From: Thiobacillus sp.
GTDB lineage: Bacteria > Pseudomonadota > Gammaproteobacteria > Burkholderiales > Thiobacillaceae
Assembly (NCBI GenBank): GCA_024709685.1
Contig: JANJWF010000092.1
Location: 1-64,000, forward strand
Direction: 5' to 3'
DNA length: 64,000 nt
The notes under the pieces are model-generated. The model searched no databases, was not told the origin of the DNA, and worked only from the letters and a program-made list of their open reading frames with translations. The translations under genes were made by a program, and so were the position numbers. Below, in pieces: positions 34,758-44,061 of the stretch. The stretch's first letter is position 1; every line of letters begins with the position of its first letter.

Positions 34758-35674
34758 GCCGGCAGGTTGTCGAGAATCGCGCGCGCGCCCTGCGCCAGCA
34801 GCTTGTCTGCAAGCTCCTGGCCAACGGCCTCGGGATCTGCCGCACCGCCCTCGGCACGGTCGTGGATGAAGCTGCTGCCGTCCGGATTCGCCACAAAGCC
34901 AGTGAGCACCAGCCGGCCGCCTTCGAGCACCGCATGCGCACCCAGCGGCACCTGACAGCTGCCACCCAGCACGCGGCTGACCTGGCGCTCGGCGCGCACG
35001 CAGGCGGCGGTGTCGGCATGGTTTAGCGGCGCGAGCATGGCAGCCACTTCGCGATTGCCGCTGCGAATCTCGATGCCGAGCGCACCCTGGCCCGCGGCGG
35101 GGATGCTGTCCGTCACGGAAAGCAGGCTCCTGATGCGGTCGCCGAGACCGAGACGCTTGAGGCCGGCGGCCGCCAGCAGGATCGCGTCGAACTGGCCCTC
35201 GTCAAGTTTTTTCAGGCGGGTACCGACGTTGCCACGCAACGGCTCGACAGTCAGGTGCGGGTAGCGCGCGCGCAACTGCGCTTCGCGGCGCAGGCTGGAA
35301 GTGCCGACCACGGCGCCTGGCGGAAGATCGGACAGGCGCCCGAAGCGATTGGAAACGAAGGCATCGCGCGGGTCCTCGCGCTCGCCGATCACCGCAAGTT
35401 CGAAGCCGGGCGGCAGTTCCATCGGCACGTCCTTCATCGAATGCACCGCCAGATCGGCCTGCCCCGCTTCCAGCGCGACCTCGAGTTCCTTGACAAACAG
35501 GCCCTTGCCGCCGATTTTCGACAACGTGATGTCAAGGACCTGGTCGCCACGCGTGGTCATGCCGAGGATGTTCACCGTGCAGCCCGGGTGCAGCGCACGC
35601 AGGCGGTCGCGGATATGCTGCGCTTGCCACATGGCGAGGGCACTTTCACGGGAGGCGATGGTCAGGGTCTGCAT
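34754..35674 (-). CDS. hemC: Hydroxymethylbilane synthase HemC
   Basis: The 306-residue porphobilinogen deaminase joins four porphobilinogens. It begins [16 protein letters not shown], with [33 protein letters not shown] and the dipyrromethane-binding Cys240 in [13 protein letters not shown] 35674 matches the family start; the frame is open further upstream but lies in the divergent promoter region. It is first in hemC-hemD-hemX-hemY. No Shine-Dalgarno is obvious. Confidence 0.97.
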   Translation of the reverse strand: MQTLTIASRESALAMWQAQHIRDRLRALHPGCTVNILGMTTRGDQVLDITLSKIGGKGLFVKELEVALEAGQADLAVHSMKDVPMELPPGFELAVIGEREDPRDAFVSNRFGRLSDLPPGAVVGTSSLRREAQLRARYPHLTVEPLRGNVGTRLKKLDEGQFDAILLAAAGLKRLGLGDRIRSLLSVTDSIPAAGQGALGIEIRSGNREVAAMLAPLNHADTAACVRAERQVSRVLGGSCQVPLGAHAVLEGGRLVLTGFVANPDGSSFIHDRAEGGAADPEAVGQELADKLLAQGARAILDNLPA

Positions 35675-35764
35675 GGCGGTAAGATACGACTGTTTGATTT
35701 GGTGAAGAATGGGGCGACACTGGCAACCTTTACGTGTCCGCATCCACCTGAAGGGATGACAGCA

Positions 35765-36247
35765 ATGTTGCGAACGCTCGCAGCCAAGGTGTTGATTTTA
35801 GCATGGGGGTTCTGGCTCTCCGGCGTTGCCGGTGCAGCAGAAGGGCTGGTTCATGCAAAGGATTTCCAGCGCGACGCGCGCATCGCCGCCAGGCTCCGCG
35901 TTCCCATCCTGGTCGTATTCACCACCCCTTACTGCCAGTATTGCACCCGCGTGAAGAACGAGTACCTGATTCCCATGCACAAGGATCCGGCCTACCGCAA
36001 CCGGGTCATGATCCGTGAGGTCACCGTCGACGCCAGCACGCCGCTGATCGGCTTCGACGGCAAAAGCACGACCGAAGGCGCGTTCGCCGCCGCCCACAAG
36101 GTATTCATGGTACCCACCGTGAAAGTATTCAGCACCGACGGCGGAGGGGTCGGCGAAGCCATCGTCGGCATGCTGACGCCGGACTACTATTTCGGCTATC
36201 TGGAAGCAGCCATCGACGAAGGCCTGAGCAAGGTGCGCGGCAAATAG
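35765..36247 (+). CDS. Periplasmic thioredoxin-like protein
   Basis: The 160-residue exported protein has a signal peptide (to about AGA-AEG, residue 25) and a short thioredoxin fold with [12 protein letters not shown] as the redox CxxC and a cis-Pro segment (MVPTVKVF). It is probably a SoxW/TlpA-like periplasmic reductant, in line with a sulfur-oxidising host. ATG 35765 is preferred: GAAGGG ends nine bases upstream, whereas ATG 35756 directly touches the GGG. It starts 91 bases from divergent hemC. Confidence 0.86.
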   Translation: MLRTLAAKVLILAWGFWLSGVAGAAEGLVHAKDFQRDARIAARLRVPILVVFTTPYCQYCTRVKNEYLIPMHKDPAYRNRVMIREVTVDASTPLIGFDGKSTTEGAFAAAHKVFMVPTVKVFSTDGGGVGEAIVGMLTPDYYFGYLEAAIDEGLSKVRGK

Positions 36248-36327
36248 CTTCGTGCCCCGAGGCGCCGGATTCCGCCCGTTCGCGGAACCGCCGCGCTAGA
36301 ATCCCCTGCCATGCAGGGAGTCTCCAC

Positions 36328-36978
36328 ATGAAAACCCTATTGGCCGACGACCATCCGCTGATGCGCGAGGGGGTGCGACTGGTATTGTCGCAGCTGGAGC
36401 CTGCGGTCGAGATCATCGACGCCCACGACTACCCCAGCCTGTTTGCGCAGACCGCCCTGCATCCGGACCTCGACCTGGCACTGGTCGACCTCAACATGCC
36501 AGGTTTCGTCGGCGCGCAGGGAATCGCCCAGTTCCGCAACCGCTTTCCCGATATTCCGCTGGTGGTGCTGTCCGCCTCGGAATCCCAGCAGGACATTCGC
36601 GGCACGCTGGAGGCCGGTGCACTCGGCTATATCCCCAAAGCCTCGTCCAGCGCAGAAATGCTGGCTGCTTTGCGCCGTGTGCTGGCAGGCGACCTCTACG
36701 TGCCAGTCTGCCTGAATGGCGGTCATGACTGCCTGCATACGGTAGCCCCCGCGGATTTCGAAGCCCTGCAGCACAGCGGGCTGACTGCGCGCCAGCTCGA
36801 AGTCGCCCGCCTGCTGGCGCAAGGCTGCGCCAACAAGGCCATCGCCGGCATGCTGGCGATGTCGGAGGGCACGGTAAAGGTGCACATCGCGGCGATCTTC
36901 CGTGCATTCAACGTCACCAATCGCACCGAAGCCGTGCTGGCGATTCAGCGTGTGAGCCAGCGCCCTGGCATGCCGTGA
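36328..36978 (+). CDS. LuxR-family response regulator
   Basis: The 216-residue NarL/FixJ-type regulator has an N-terminal receiver (LADDHPLMREGV, phospho-acceptor Asp54 in LVDLNMPG, Ser in LSASESQQD, Lys in PKASS) and a C-terminal GerE helix-turn-helix (LTARQLEVARLLAQGCANKAIAG, GTVKVHI). GGGAG lies before ATG 36328. It is cotranscribed with the hybrid kinase (GTGA overlap). An inverted repeat TTCCGC-6-GCGGAA at 36270-36287 lies just before a TAGAAT -10 (36297-36302) and could be its operator. Confidence 0.9.
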   Translation: MKTLLADDHPLMREGVRLVLSQLEPAVEIIDAHDYPSLFAQTALHPDLDLALVDLNMPGFVGAQGIAQFRNRFPDIPLVVLSASESQQDIRGTLEAGALGYIPKASSSAEMLAALRRVLAGDLYVPVCLNGGHDCLHTVAPADFEALQHSGLTARQLEVARLLAQGCANKAIAGMLAMSEGTVKVHIAAIFRAFNVTNRTEAVLAIQRVSQRPGMP

Positions 36979-38843
36979 GCCTGTTGCGCGCCCGGCCCGG
37001 CCACCTGCTGCTTTCCAGCATCCGCAGCCGGATACTGGTGATTGCGCTGCTGCCGGCCATGCTGACCGAGTTCGGCATGGCCGCTTATTTCATCCGACAG
37101 GCTTTCGCGGCCGCCGAAGACAACCTGCATGCCCGGGCAGACGACGCTGCCCGGCACCTCACGCTCACATTGCCTCAAGCGCTGGCCAGTGGCGACGGCG
37201 CCCTCGCGTACGCGCTGCTCGAAGCCGAAGCCGGCGACAGCCGCAAGACCTTTGCCGTGGTAACCGACGCGCACGGACAGGTCCTCGCCCGCACCGGCCC
37301 GCCCCCGCAAGCGGCCGCCACGAACGCTTACTACGTGCGGGCAAGTGAAATCCGTTCGCCGACGGCCGCTCTGCTGGGGCGGGTGGAGGTCGGCGTGCCC
37401 TCTGCCGCGATCAGCGCGCTGAAGCGCGACACGCTGATTCATGCCGCCCTGCTGATGCTGGGTGCGCTGCTGCTCACCGGCGTGCTGGCGTGGCGTCTGT
37501 CCAACCGCCTGGCGGGACAACTGCGCCATGTCGGAAAGGTGGTCGCTCGGCTCGCATCCAACGATCCGACGGTGCGTACGCAATTGCCCCCGCAAGGGGA
37601 AGTCGGCGCCCTCGCCGCTGGAGTGAACGACATGGCCGAAGCGCTACAAGCGCATCGCGGCCAACTCGAGCGGCGCATCCGTGAGGCGACCGCCGACCTC
37701 GCCTCGAAAAGGGACATGGCCGAACGTGCCAACCAGGCCAAGTCTCGTTTCTTCGCTGCCGCCAGCCACGATCTGCGGCAGCCTTTGCACGCGCTGTCGC
37801 TGTTCGTCGCCGCGCTGAAGGAGCGCAACCACCAGCCCGAAACCCGGCTCCTGATCGATAACATCGAAGCCTCCACCGGGGTGATGGAACTGCTGTTCAA
37901 CGCCCTGCTGGACATTTCCCGACTGGATGCCGGCGCCATCGAACCGCGCCGGGTCCATTTTCCGCTGCAGAAAATGCTCACCGATCTCCGCCATCAGTTC
38001 GGTGCGGTGGCCTCCGAGAAACAGCTGCAGTTGCGCTTTCGGCCGTGCAACATCACCCTGTACAGCGACCCGCTGCTGATAGAGCGCATCCTCGTCAACC
38101 TGATTGCCAATGCCATCCGCTACACCGATGACGGGGGTCTGCTGGTTGCCTGCCGCCGCCGTGGCCGCATGGCGCGCATCAGCGTGATCGACACCGGACG
38201 CGGTATCCCGCCCGACCTGCAGGAGAGCGTGTTCCACGAGTTCGTGCAGCTGCACAACCCAGCGCGGGACCGCAGCAAGGGACTGGGTCTCGGTCTCGCG
38301 ATCGTGTCGCGCCTCGGGCGTCTCCTGGGGCACCGGGTGGACCTGCGCTCCCACCCCGGCCGTGGCTCGGTGTTCAGCATCGACCTACCCCTCGGCGACA
38401 CCCGCCTGATCCAGGCGCCGGCGCCCATCAGCGCGGCGGGCCAGATCCCCGCTGACGCGCTGGTGCTGCTGGTCGACGACGAAAACGCAATTCTGCGCGG
38501 CATGGCCGAGTTATTCGACAACTGGAACATCGACCTCGTCACCGCGCACAGCGCCGATGAAGCGATGCAATGGCTCGACAGCCTCGGTCGCGTGCCCGAC
38601 GTCATCGTGTCGGACTACCGACTGCCGGGCGACGCTGACGGCATCGCGGTTATCGGCCGTCTGCGCCTGAAATATGGCCAGGCCATCCCGGCCATCCTGG
38701 TCACCGGCGACACCGCACCCGACACGATCCAGCGCATCGGCCAGGCCGGTTTTCCGCTGCTGCACAAGCCGCTTCGCCCCGCCAAGCTGCGCGCCCTGCT
38801 CACCCACCTGATCCAGCAGGCGCGCACCCCGGCTGTGGGATAA
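36975..38843 (+). CDS. Hybrid sensor histidine kinase
   Basis: The 622-residue kinase starts at GTG 36975, overlapping the regulator stop. It has two membrane helices (about residues 18-40 and 155-175) flanking a small periplasmic sensor, a HAMP domain, a HisKA box with His265 (SHDLRQPLHALSLF), an HATPase (NLIANAIRYTDDG, DTGRGIP, GLGLGLAIV) and a C-terminal receiver with Asp547 (VSDYRLPG). The HisKA form with RQPLHAL is that of RpfC/BarA-like hybrid kinases. The ligand is unknown. It should phosphorylate the adjacent LuxR regulator. Confidence 0.92.
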   Translation: MSLLRARPGHLLLSSIRSRILVIALLPAMLTEFGMAAYFIRQAFAAAEDNLHARADDAARHLTLTLPQALASGDGALAYALLEAEAGDSRKTFAVVTDAHGQVLARTGPPPQAAATNAYYVRASEIRSPTAALLGRVEVGVPSAAISALKRDTLIHAALLMLGALLLTGVLAWRLSNRLAGQLRHVGKVVARLASNDPTVRTQLPPQGEVGALAAGVNDMAEALQAHRGQLERRIREATADLASKRDMAERANQAKSRFFAAASHDLRQPLHALSLFVAALKERNHQPETRLLIDNIEASTGVMELLFNALLDISRLDAGAIEPRRVHFPLQKMLTDLRHQFGAVASEKQLQLRFRPCNITLYSDPLLIERILVNLIANAIRYTDDGGLLVACRRRGRMARISVIDTGRGIPPDLQESVFHEFVQLHNPARDRSKGLGLGLAIVSRLGRLLGHRVDLRSHPGRGSVFSIDLPLGDTRLIQAPAPISAAGQIPADALVLLVDDENAILRGMAELFDNWNIDLVTAHSADEAMQWLDSLGRVPDVIVSDYRLPGDADGIAVIGRLRLKYGQAIPAILVTGDTAPDTIQRIGQAGFPLLHKPLRPAKLRALLTHLIQQARTPAVG

Positions 38844-38882
38844 TCCGGGCCGGACCAACCCTGAGTGACTCGCCTCAAGACC

Positions 38883-40268
38883 ATGCACCTGCACATCCTC
38901 GGCATCTGCGGCACCTTCATGGGCGGCATCGCCGCCATCGCGCGCGCTGCCGGCCATACCGTCACCGGTTGCGACGCCAACGTCTACCCGCCGATGTCCG
39001 ACCAGTTGCGCGTACTCGGCATCGAGCTGACCGAAGGCTGGGACGCCAGCCAGATCGATCTCGATCCCGACGTTTTCGTCGTCGGCAATGTCGTCACCCG
39101 CGGCAACCCGCTGATGGAAGCGATCCTCGAGCGCGGGCTGCCCTACACCTCCGGCCCGCAGTGGCTCGCCGACAACGTGCTGCGCGACAAATGGGTGCTC
39201 GCGGTGGCCGGCACCCACGGCAAGACGACCACGTCCGCCATGCTCGCGTGGATCCTCGAGGACGCGAAGCTGCAGCCGGGCTTCCTGATCGGCGGCATCC
39301 CGCAGAACTTCGGCATCTCGGCGCGGCTGACCGACAGCCCCTTCTTCGTCATCGAAGCCGACGAGTACGACACCGCCTTTTTCGACAAGCGCTCCAAGTT
39401 CGTCCACTACCGTCCGCGCAGCCTCATCCTCAACAACCTCGAATACGACCACGCCGACATCTTCCCCGACCTCGCCGCCATCGAGACCCAGTTCCACCAC
39501 TTGGTCCGCACCGTGCCCGGCAACGGCCTCATCGTCGCCAACGGCCGCGAGGAAAACCTCGACCGCGTGTTCGAGCGCGGCCTGTGGACGCCGGTCGAGC
39601 GCTTCGGCAGCGCACGTGGCTGGACCGCCGGCGAGCCCGACGCCAACGGCAGCTTCGACGTATTCTTCGACGACACGCCGCAAGGCCGGGTGAACTGGGA
39701 CGTCATCGGCGAACACAACCGCATGAACGCACTCGCCGCCATCGCCGCGGCGCGTCACGCCGGCGTCCCCGCCGCCGCCGCGATCGATGCGCTTTCCCGC
39801 TTCGAGAACGTCAAGCGCCGCATGGAAGTGCGCGGCGCCGTGCACGGCATTACCGTCTACGACGACTTCGCCCATCATCCGACGGCGATCACCACGACCA
39901 TCGAAGGCCTGCGAGCGAAGGTCGGCCCGGCGCGCATCCTCGCCGTGCTGGAGCCGCGTTCCAACACCATGAAACTCGGCATCATGAAGGCGCAGCTGCC
40001 TGACAGCCTGGCCGACGCCGACCAGGTGTACTGCCACGGCGCCAACCTCGGCTGGGACGCCGCCGAAGCCTTGGCCCCGCTGGGCGGCAAGGCGCGCGTG
40101 TTCGATGACATCGACCGTCTCGTCAGCCAGCTCGTCGCCGACGCTCGCCCCGGAGACCATGTGCTGATGATGAGCAACGGCGGCTTCGGCGGCATCCACG
40201 CGAAGCTGCTGGATGCGCTGCATCATCACTACCACGAGGACATCGTGCTGATGCCGATGCACCGGTAG
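38883..40268 (+). CDS. mpl: UDP-N-acetylmuramate:L-Ala-gamma-D-Glu-mDAP ligase Mpl
   Basis: The 461-residue Mur-ligase recycles murein tripeptide onto UDP-MurNAc. It has MHLHILGICGTFMGGIA at the N-terminus, the ATP loop AGTHGKTTTSAML, GGIPQNFGISARL and the central EYDTAFFDKRSKF motif diagnostic of Mpl rather than MurC. ATG 38883 begins the conserved fold; a GTG at 38865 is in frame six codons earlier. It follows the kinase gene by 39 bases but appears independent. Confidence 0.95.
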   Translation: MHLHILGICGTFMGGIAAIARAAGHTVTGCDANVYPPMSDQLRVLGIELTEGWDASQIDLDPDVFVVGNVVTRGNPLMEAILERGLPYTSGPQWLADNVLRDKWVLAVAGTHGKTTTSAMLAWILEDAKLQPGFLIGGIPQNFGISARLTDSPFFVIEADEYDTAFFDKRSKFVHYRPRSLILNNLEYDHADIFPDLAAIETQFHHLVRTVPGNGLIVANGREENLDRVFERGLWTPVERFGSARGWTAGEPDANGSFDVFFDDTPQGRVNWDVIGEHNRMNALAAIAAARHAGVPAAAAIDALSRFENVKRRMEVRGAVHGITVYDDFAHHPTAITTTIEGLRAKVGPARILAVLEPRSNTMKLGIMKAQLPDSLADADQVYCHGANLGWDAAEALAPLGGKARVFDDIDRLVSQLVADARPGDHVLMMSNGGFGGIHAKLLDALHHHYHEDIVLMPMHR

Positions 40269-40405
40269 GGGGGTATGCGCAGGCATGCAGGCCCCTCTCG
40301 CCTGCGTGCTTGCGGTGGAGGGGCTCTGGATGGCTTCGCCGCTGCGCTAGCAATGACGGCCGCACCCGATTTATGGAATCTCCTCCATGCCGGTAAAATC
40401 CGGAG

Positions 40406-40960
40406 ATGATCGTCTATCTCCATGGCTTCAATTCCACCCCCGCATCCGGCAAGGCGCGCCTGCTCGGCGAGCACATGACCCGGATCGGGCGGCAGGCGGA
40501 CTACCTCTGCCCCGCGCTGCCCAACAGCCCGCGCGAGGCCATCGCCCAGGTCGAGGCCGCGCTCGCGTCGCACGCAGGCCCGGTCACCCTGGTCGGCAGT
40601 TCGCTGGGTGGTTTCTACGCCACCCATCTGGCTGAAAAGCACGGCTGGAAGGCGGTGCTGGTGAACCCCGCGGTGCACGCCCATGTGCTGATGCGTGGCG
40701 TGCTCGGCCCCCAGACCAACTGGCACACTGGCGAGAAGTGGACCTTTACCGAAACGCATCTGGCCGAACTCGCGGCGCTCGACGTGCCAGCGATCACGCG
40801 ACCCGAACGCTACCTGCTGCTGGCGCAGACCGGCGACGAGGTGATCGACTACCATGACGCCGTCGGCTATTACGCCGGCGCCCGGCAAATCATCGAGGAA
40901 GGCGGCGACCACGGCTTTGCCGGGTTCGAACGCCACGTCCAAACCATCCTGGATTTCTGA
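40406..40960 (+). CDS. yqiA: YqiA-like esterase (UPF0227)
   Basis: The 184-residue alpha/beta hydrolase has an oxyanion HGFNSTP loop, the nucleophile in VGSSLGGFYA, LLAQTGDEVIDYHDAV carrying the acid, and the His in GGDHGFAGF. YqiA has weak esterase activity on short acyl esters. The start at ATG 40406 directly follows GGAG, which is closer than ideal, but the family N-terminus fits. The RNB ribonuclease follows seven bases later. Confidence 0.9.
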   Translation: MIVYLHGFNSTPASGKARLLGEHMTRIGRQADYLCPALPNSPREAIAQVEAALASHAGPVTLVGSSLGGFYATHLAEKHGWKAVLVNPAVHAHVLMRGVLGPQTNWHTGEKWTFTETHLAELAALDVPAITRPERYLLLAQTGDEVIDYHDAVGYYAGARQIIEEGGDHGFAGFERHVQTILDF

Positions 40961-40966
40961 TTTTTC

Positions 40967-42850
40967 ATGCACCTCATTTTTGAAGAAGACGGCCATTTCA
41001 AGGCCGGCTCCATCCTGTCCGAAACCGAAGCCACTGCGCAGGTGGAAGCCGCCTCGGGCAAGCGCAGCAAGATCAAGGCGACCGCGATCCTGCTGCGTTT
41101 TGCCGCGCCTTCACCTATCGAGGTGATGACGGAGGCCGAGGCGCTGGCAGCGGAACTTGATGCGGACTTCCTGTGGGAAGCGGCCGGCAGCGACGAATTC
41201 GCGTTCGAGCAATTGGCACAGGAGTACTACGGTCACGCGCCGCGCCCGGCGGAATCCGTGGCGCTGCTGCAAAAGCTGCACGCGTCGCCGATCTTCTTCC
41301 ACAAGAAAGGCAAGGGACGCTACCGGCCCGCCCCCCCCGAGACGCTGGCGGCGGCCAAGGCCGGGCTGGAGAAGAAGCGGCTCGCGGCGGAAAGGCAGGC
41401 ACGGCTGGCGACCGAACTCGCCAGTTTCAGGCTGCCCGAGGAATACGTCTCACTGATCCCGCGCATCCTCATCGCGCCGGACAAGAACACGCTCGAATAC
41501 AAGGCGCTGGAGGATGCGGCGACGGCCACCGGGCTGTCACAGCTGCGACTCATCGAGCGCTGCGGGGCGATTCCATCGACGCTCGACTTTCATCTGGCGA
41601 CTTTCCTGCTGGAATACTTCCCGCGCGGCACCGGCTTCGCCGACGTCACCGAGCCTGCTGTGCTTGATCCAAGCGATCCGCCCCAACTGCCGACGAGCGG
41701 CGTGCGCGCCTTCTCCATGGACGACGAGGCAACCACCGAGATCGACGACGCGCTGTCGGTCGAATGGCTGGACTCGGGCAATATCCGCGTCGGCATCCAC
41801 ATCGCCGCGCCCGCGCTCGGCATCCCGCCCGGCTCGGAACTCGACAAAGTGGCGCGCGATCGGCTGTCCACTGTCTATTATCCCGGCGACAAGATCACCA
41901 TGCTGCCGGAAGCGCTGATCCACCATTACACCCTGGGCGAAACCCACGATTGCCCGGCGCTGTCGCTGTATCTGGAGGTGGCGCCCGATCTACGGATTTC
42001 GGCCACCGAGACCAGGCTCGAAATGGTACATATCGCCGACAATTTGCGCCATGAGACGCTGGAGACGCTGTTCAACGACTACACCCTGCGTAATCCGGAC
42101 GCGCCGGATTACCCCTACCGCCGCGAACTCGAGTGGCTGCGCGACTTCACCGCCGTGCTGGAGGCCGGACGCGGCAAGGCCGACCCGGTCGATCGCATCG
42201 ACTACAGCTTCAAGCTCGAAGGCGAACGCATCAGCATCGTGCCGCGCAAGCGCGGCAGCCCGCTCGACCAGGGGGTGTCGGGACTGATGATCTTCGCCAA
42301 CGCGCACTGGGGCGGCTGGCTGGCGGAGAAGCGGGTGCCCGGCATCTACCGCGCGCAGGCCAACGGCAAGACACGTATGACCACCGCGCCCGACCCGCAC
42401 CAGGGCCTGGGTGTCGACCAGTACGCGTGGTCGACGTCGCCCCTCAGGCGCTATGTCGACCTCGTCAACCAGCGCCAGCTGATCAGCCTGGTACAGGGGG
42501 CCGATCCGGTCTACCCGCCGCGCAGCGAACAGTTGTTTGCGACAGTGCGCGACTTCGAGTTGACCTACGATGCCTACCACGACTTCCAGCGCCGGCTGGA
42601 GCGCTACTGGATGCTGCGCTGGCTGATCCAGGAGAACGTCAGCGAAGTGACCGCGAGCGTCATTCGCGAGGACCTGGTGCGTTTTGACAATCTGCCGCTG
42701 GTGACGCGCGCACCTTCTGCGATGGGTGTCGCGCCCGGCGCAAAAGTGCGGCTCGCGATTTCAGACATCGACCTGCTCGACATCGACTTTCACGCCGAAT
42801 ATCTGGAAACCGTGACGGCAACGCCTGACAGCACCGTCGTCCTTCCGTAG
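40967..42850 (+). CDS. RNB-domain exoribonuclease (RNase II family)
   Basis: The 627-residue 3'-5' exoribonuclease has a helical N-terminal part instead of the usual cold-shock domains, then an RNB catalytic domain with DDEATTEIDDALSVEW (metal-binding Asp), GIHIAAPALGI, YTLGETHDCPALSLYL and SPLRRYVDLVNQRQL. A short S1-like tail may end it. It likely degrades short RNA in the cytoplasm. A C8 tract at 41331-41338 lies within the Pro-rich stretch RPAPPE. It is cotranscribed with yqiA. Confidence 0.92.
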   Translation: MHLIFEEDGHFKAGSILSETEATAQVEAASGKRSKIKATAILLRFAAPSPIEVMTEAEALAAELDADFLWEAAGSDEFAFEQLAQEYYGHAPRPAESVALLQKLHASPIFFHKKGKGRYRPAPPETLAAAKAGLEKKRLAAERQARLATELASFRLPEEYVSLIPRILIAPDKNTLEYKALEDAATATGLSQLRLIERCGAIPSTLDFHLATFLLEYFPRGTGFADVTEPAVLDPSDPPQLPTSGVRAFSMDDEATTEIDDALSVEWLDSGNIRVGIHIAAPALGIPPGSELDKVARDRLSTVYYPGDKITMLPEALIHHYTLGETHDCPALSLYLEVAPDLRISATETRLEMVHIADNLRHETLETLFNDYTLRNPDAPDYPYRRELEWLRDFTAVLEAGRGKADPVDRIDYSFKLEGERISIVPRKRGSPLDQGVSGLMIFANAHWGGWLAEKRVPGIYRAQANGKTRMTTAPDPHQGLGVDQYAWSTSPLRRYVDLVNQRQLISLVQGADPVYPPRSEQLFATVRDFELTYDAYHDFQRRLERYWMLRWLIQENVSEVTASVIREDLVRFDNLPLVTRAPSAMGVAPGAKVRLAISDIDLLDIDFHAEYLETVTATPDSTVVLP

Positions 42851-42879
42851 AATCGGATCCGATCTCAAGTTTCCGCCGC

Positions 42880-43779
42880 ATGGTTCACGCCGCTTCCGCC
42901 CCCCCCCTCGCCGCACCGTCCAGGCAGGACACGCGCATGGCATTGGCCCTGCTGGCGTCGGCGGCCGTTCACGGCATGCTGCTGTCGACCCAGTTCGTGC
43001 TGGTCAATCCGCGCCTGTTCGAAGACCACAGCCTGCCGATGGAAGTGGTCCTGACCAACGCCAAGAGCCTGGAGTCTCCGCTCAACCCGGATGCACTGGC
43101 GCAGGTGAACCTGGCCGGTGGCGGCAATACCGATGAGGACCGACGGCTGAAGAGCCCGCTGCCCGCCAGCAGCACGACCCAGACGGGCAGCGACAGCGAC
43201 GAAGCTGCCATGCAGGCGCGCGTGGCCGAGCTGGAGCAGCAGGCGAGGACCCTGCTGAGCAAGCTGCAGTCCGACGCGCAATTACGGGACGAGCGGCAGG
43301 CCGCGCCGGCGGCGCCGGCCCAGCCCGCCATCAACGCCAGCCAGCTCAGCCATCAGGCGCGTGAAATGGCGCAATTACAGGGCCAAATCTCGCAACAGTG
43401 GGACGAATACCAGAAGCGCCCCAAACGCGCCTTCGTCGGCGCCAACGTCCGCGAATACGCGTTTGCGCGCTATGTCGAGGACTGGGTCGCGAAGGTCGAA
43501 CGCGTCGGCAACCTGAATTATCCGGAAGCCGCACGGCGCCAGGGAATTTACGGCAGCCTCAAGCTGACTGTTTCGATCTACGCAGACGGCCGCATCGAGA
43601 AGATCGAGGTGGACAGCTCGTCCAGATCCAAGATTCTCGACGCTGCGGCGATCAAGATTGTCGAACTCGCCGCACCGTACGCCGCCTTCCCCGACGATAT
43701 GCGCAGCAAGACCGACATTCTGTCGATCACGCGCACCTGGACCTTCACCCGCTCGGACCAGCTCGTCGGCACTGACTGA
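42880..43779 (+). CDS. TonB-like energy-transduction protein
   Basis: The 299-residue protein has one N-terminal membrane helix (residues 20-40), a long Gln/Ala-rich coiled-coil and a C-terminal TonB domain (NYPEAARRQGIYGSLKLTVSI, then SSRSKILDAAAIKIVELAAPYAAFP). It should couple proton motive force to outer-membrane receptors, or act with a TolA-like role. No exbBD or receptor gene is adjacent. A C9 tract (42899-42907) lies in codons 7-10. It ends before the terminator at 43920. Confidence 0.9.
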   Translation: MVHAASAPPLAAPSRQDTRMALALLASAAVHGMLLSTQFVLVNPRLFEDHSLPMEVVLTNAKSLESPLNPDALAQVNLAGGGNTDEDRRLKSPLPASSTTQTGSDSDEAAMQARVAELEQQARTLLSKLQSDAQLRDERQAAPAAPAQPAINASQLSHQAREMAQLQGQISQQWDEYQKRPKRAFVGANVREYAFARYVEDWVAKVERVGNLNYPEAARRQGIYGSLKLTVSIYADGRIEKIEVDSSSRSKILDAAAIKIVELAAPYAAFPDDMRSKTDILSITRTWTFTRSDQLVGTD

Positions 43780-43919
43780 ATTCCCTCGGGTCATTACGGC
43801 GTTTCAAACCCTGTTCGCCGAGCGCACCCGGGCCTGCGAGAGAGACTGCCAATCCGAGTGCTCGAGCGAAGCCGTGACGCGACGCACGCGGTCCTGGACC
43901 GCTGACCGCCGCCACCCTG

Positions 43920-43944
43920 AACCCGCCCCTGTGGCGGGTTTTTT
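43920..43944 (+). terminator. Rho-independent terminator before fbp
   Basis: An 8-bp stem, AACCCGCC/GGCGGGTT with a five-base loop, is followed by TTTT. It lies 140 bases after the TonB-like gene, in the 282-base gap to fbp. The DNA between 43780 and 43919 has no open gene I can support; it may hold a small RNA ended by this terminator. Confidence 0.85.
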
Positions 43945-43990
43945 ATGCCCGGCCCGCGCGTCTTTACCTGTGGAGCGTCGATTTATTGTG

Positions 43991-44006
43991 TTTATCACGT
44001 GATAAA
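43991..44006. promoter_or_regulatory. Perfect 16-bp palindrome upstream of fbp
   Basis: TTTATCACGTGATAAA is a perfect palindrome centred 63 bases before the fbp ATG, inside an A/T-rich stretch. Its TTA-N8-TAA core resembles LysR-type binding sites such as CbbR boxes, but the spacing does not fit strictly. It is a strong operator candidate for carbon-metabolism control. Confidence 0.55.
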
Positions 44007-44061
44007 ATGTTTAATTGTTCTAATATTTTGAATTAATTTAATTCCGCTCTTTGAGATTGTC

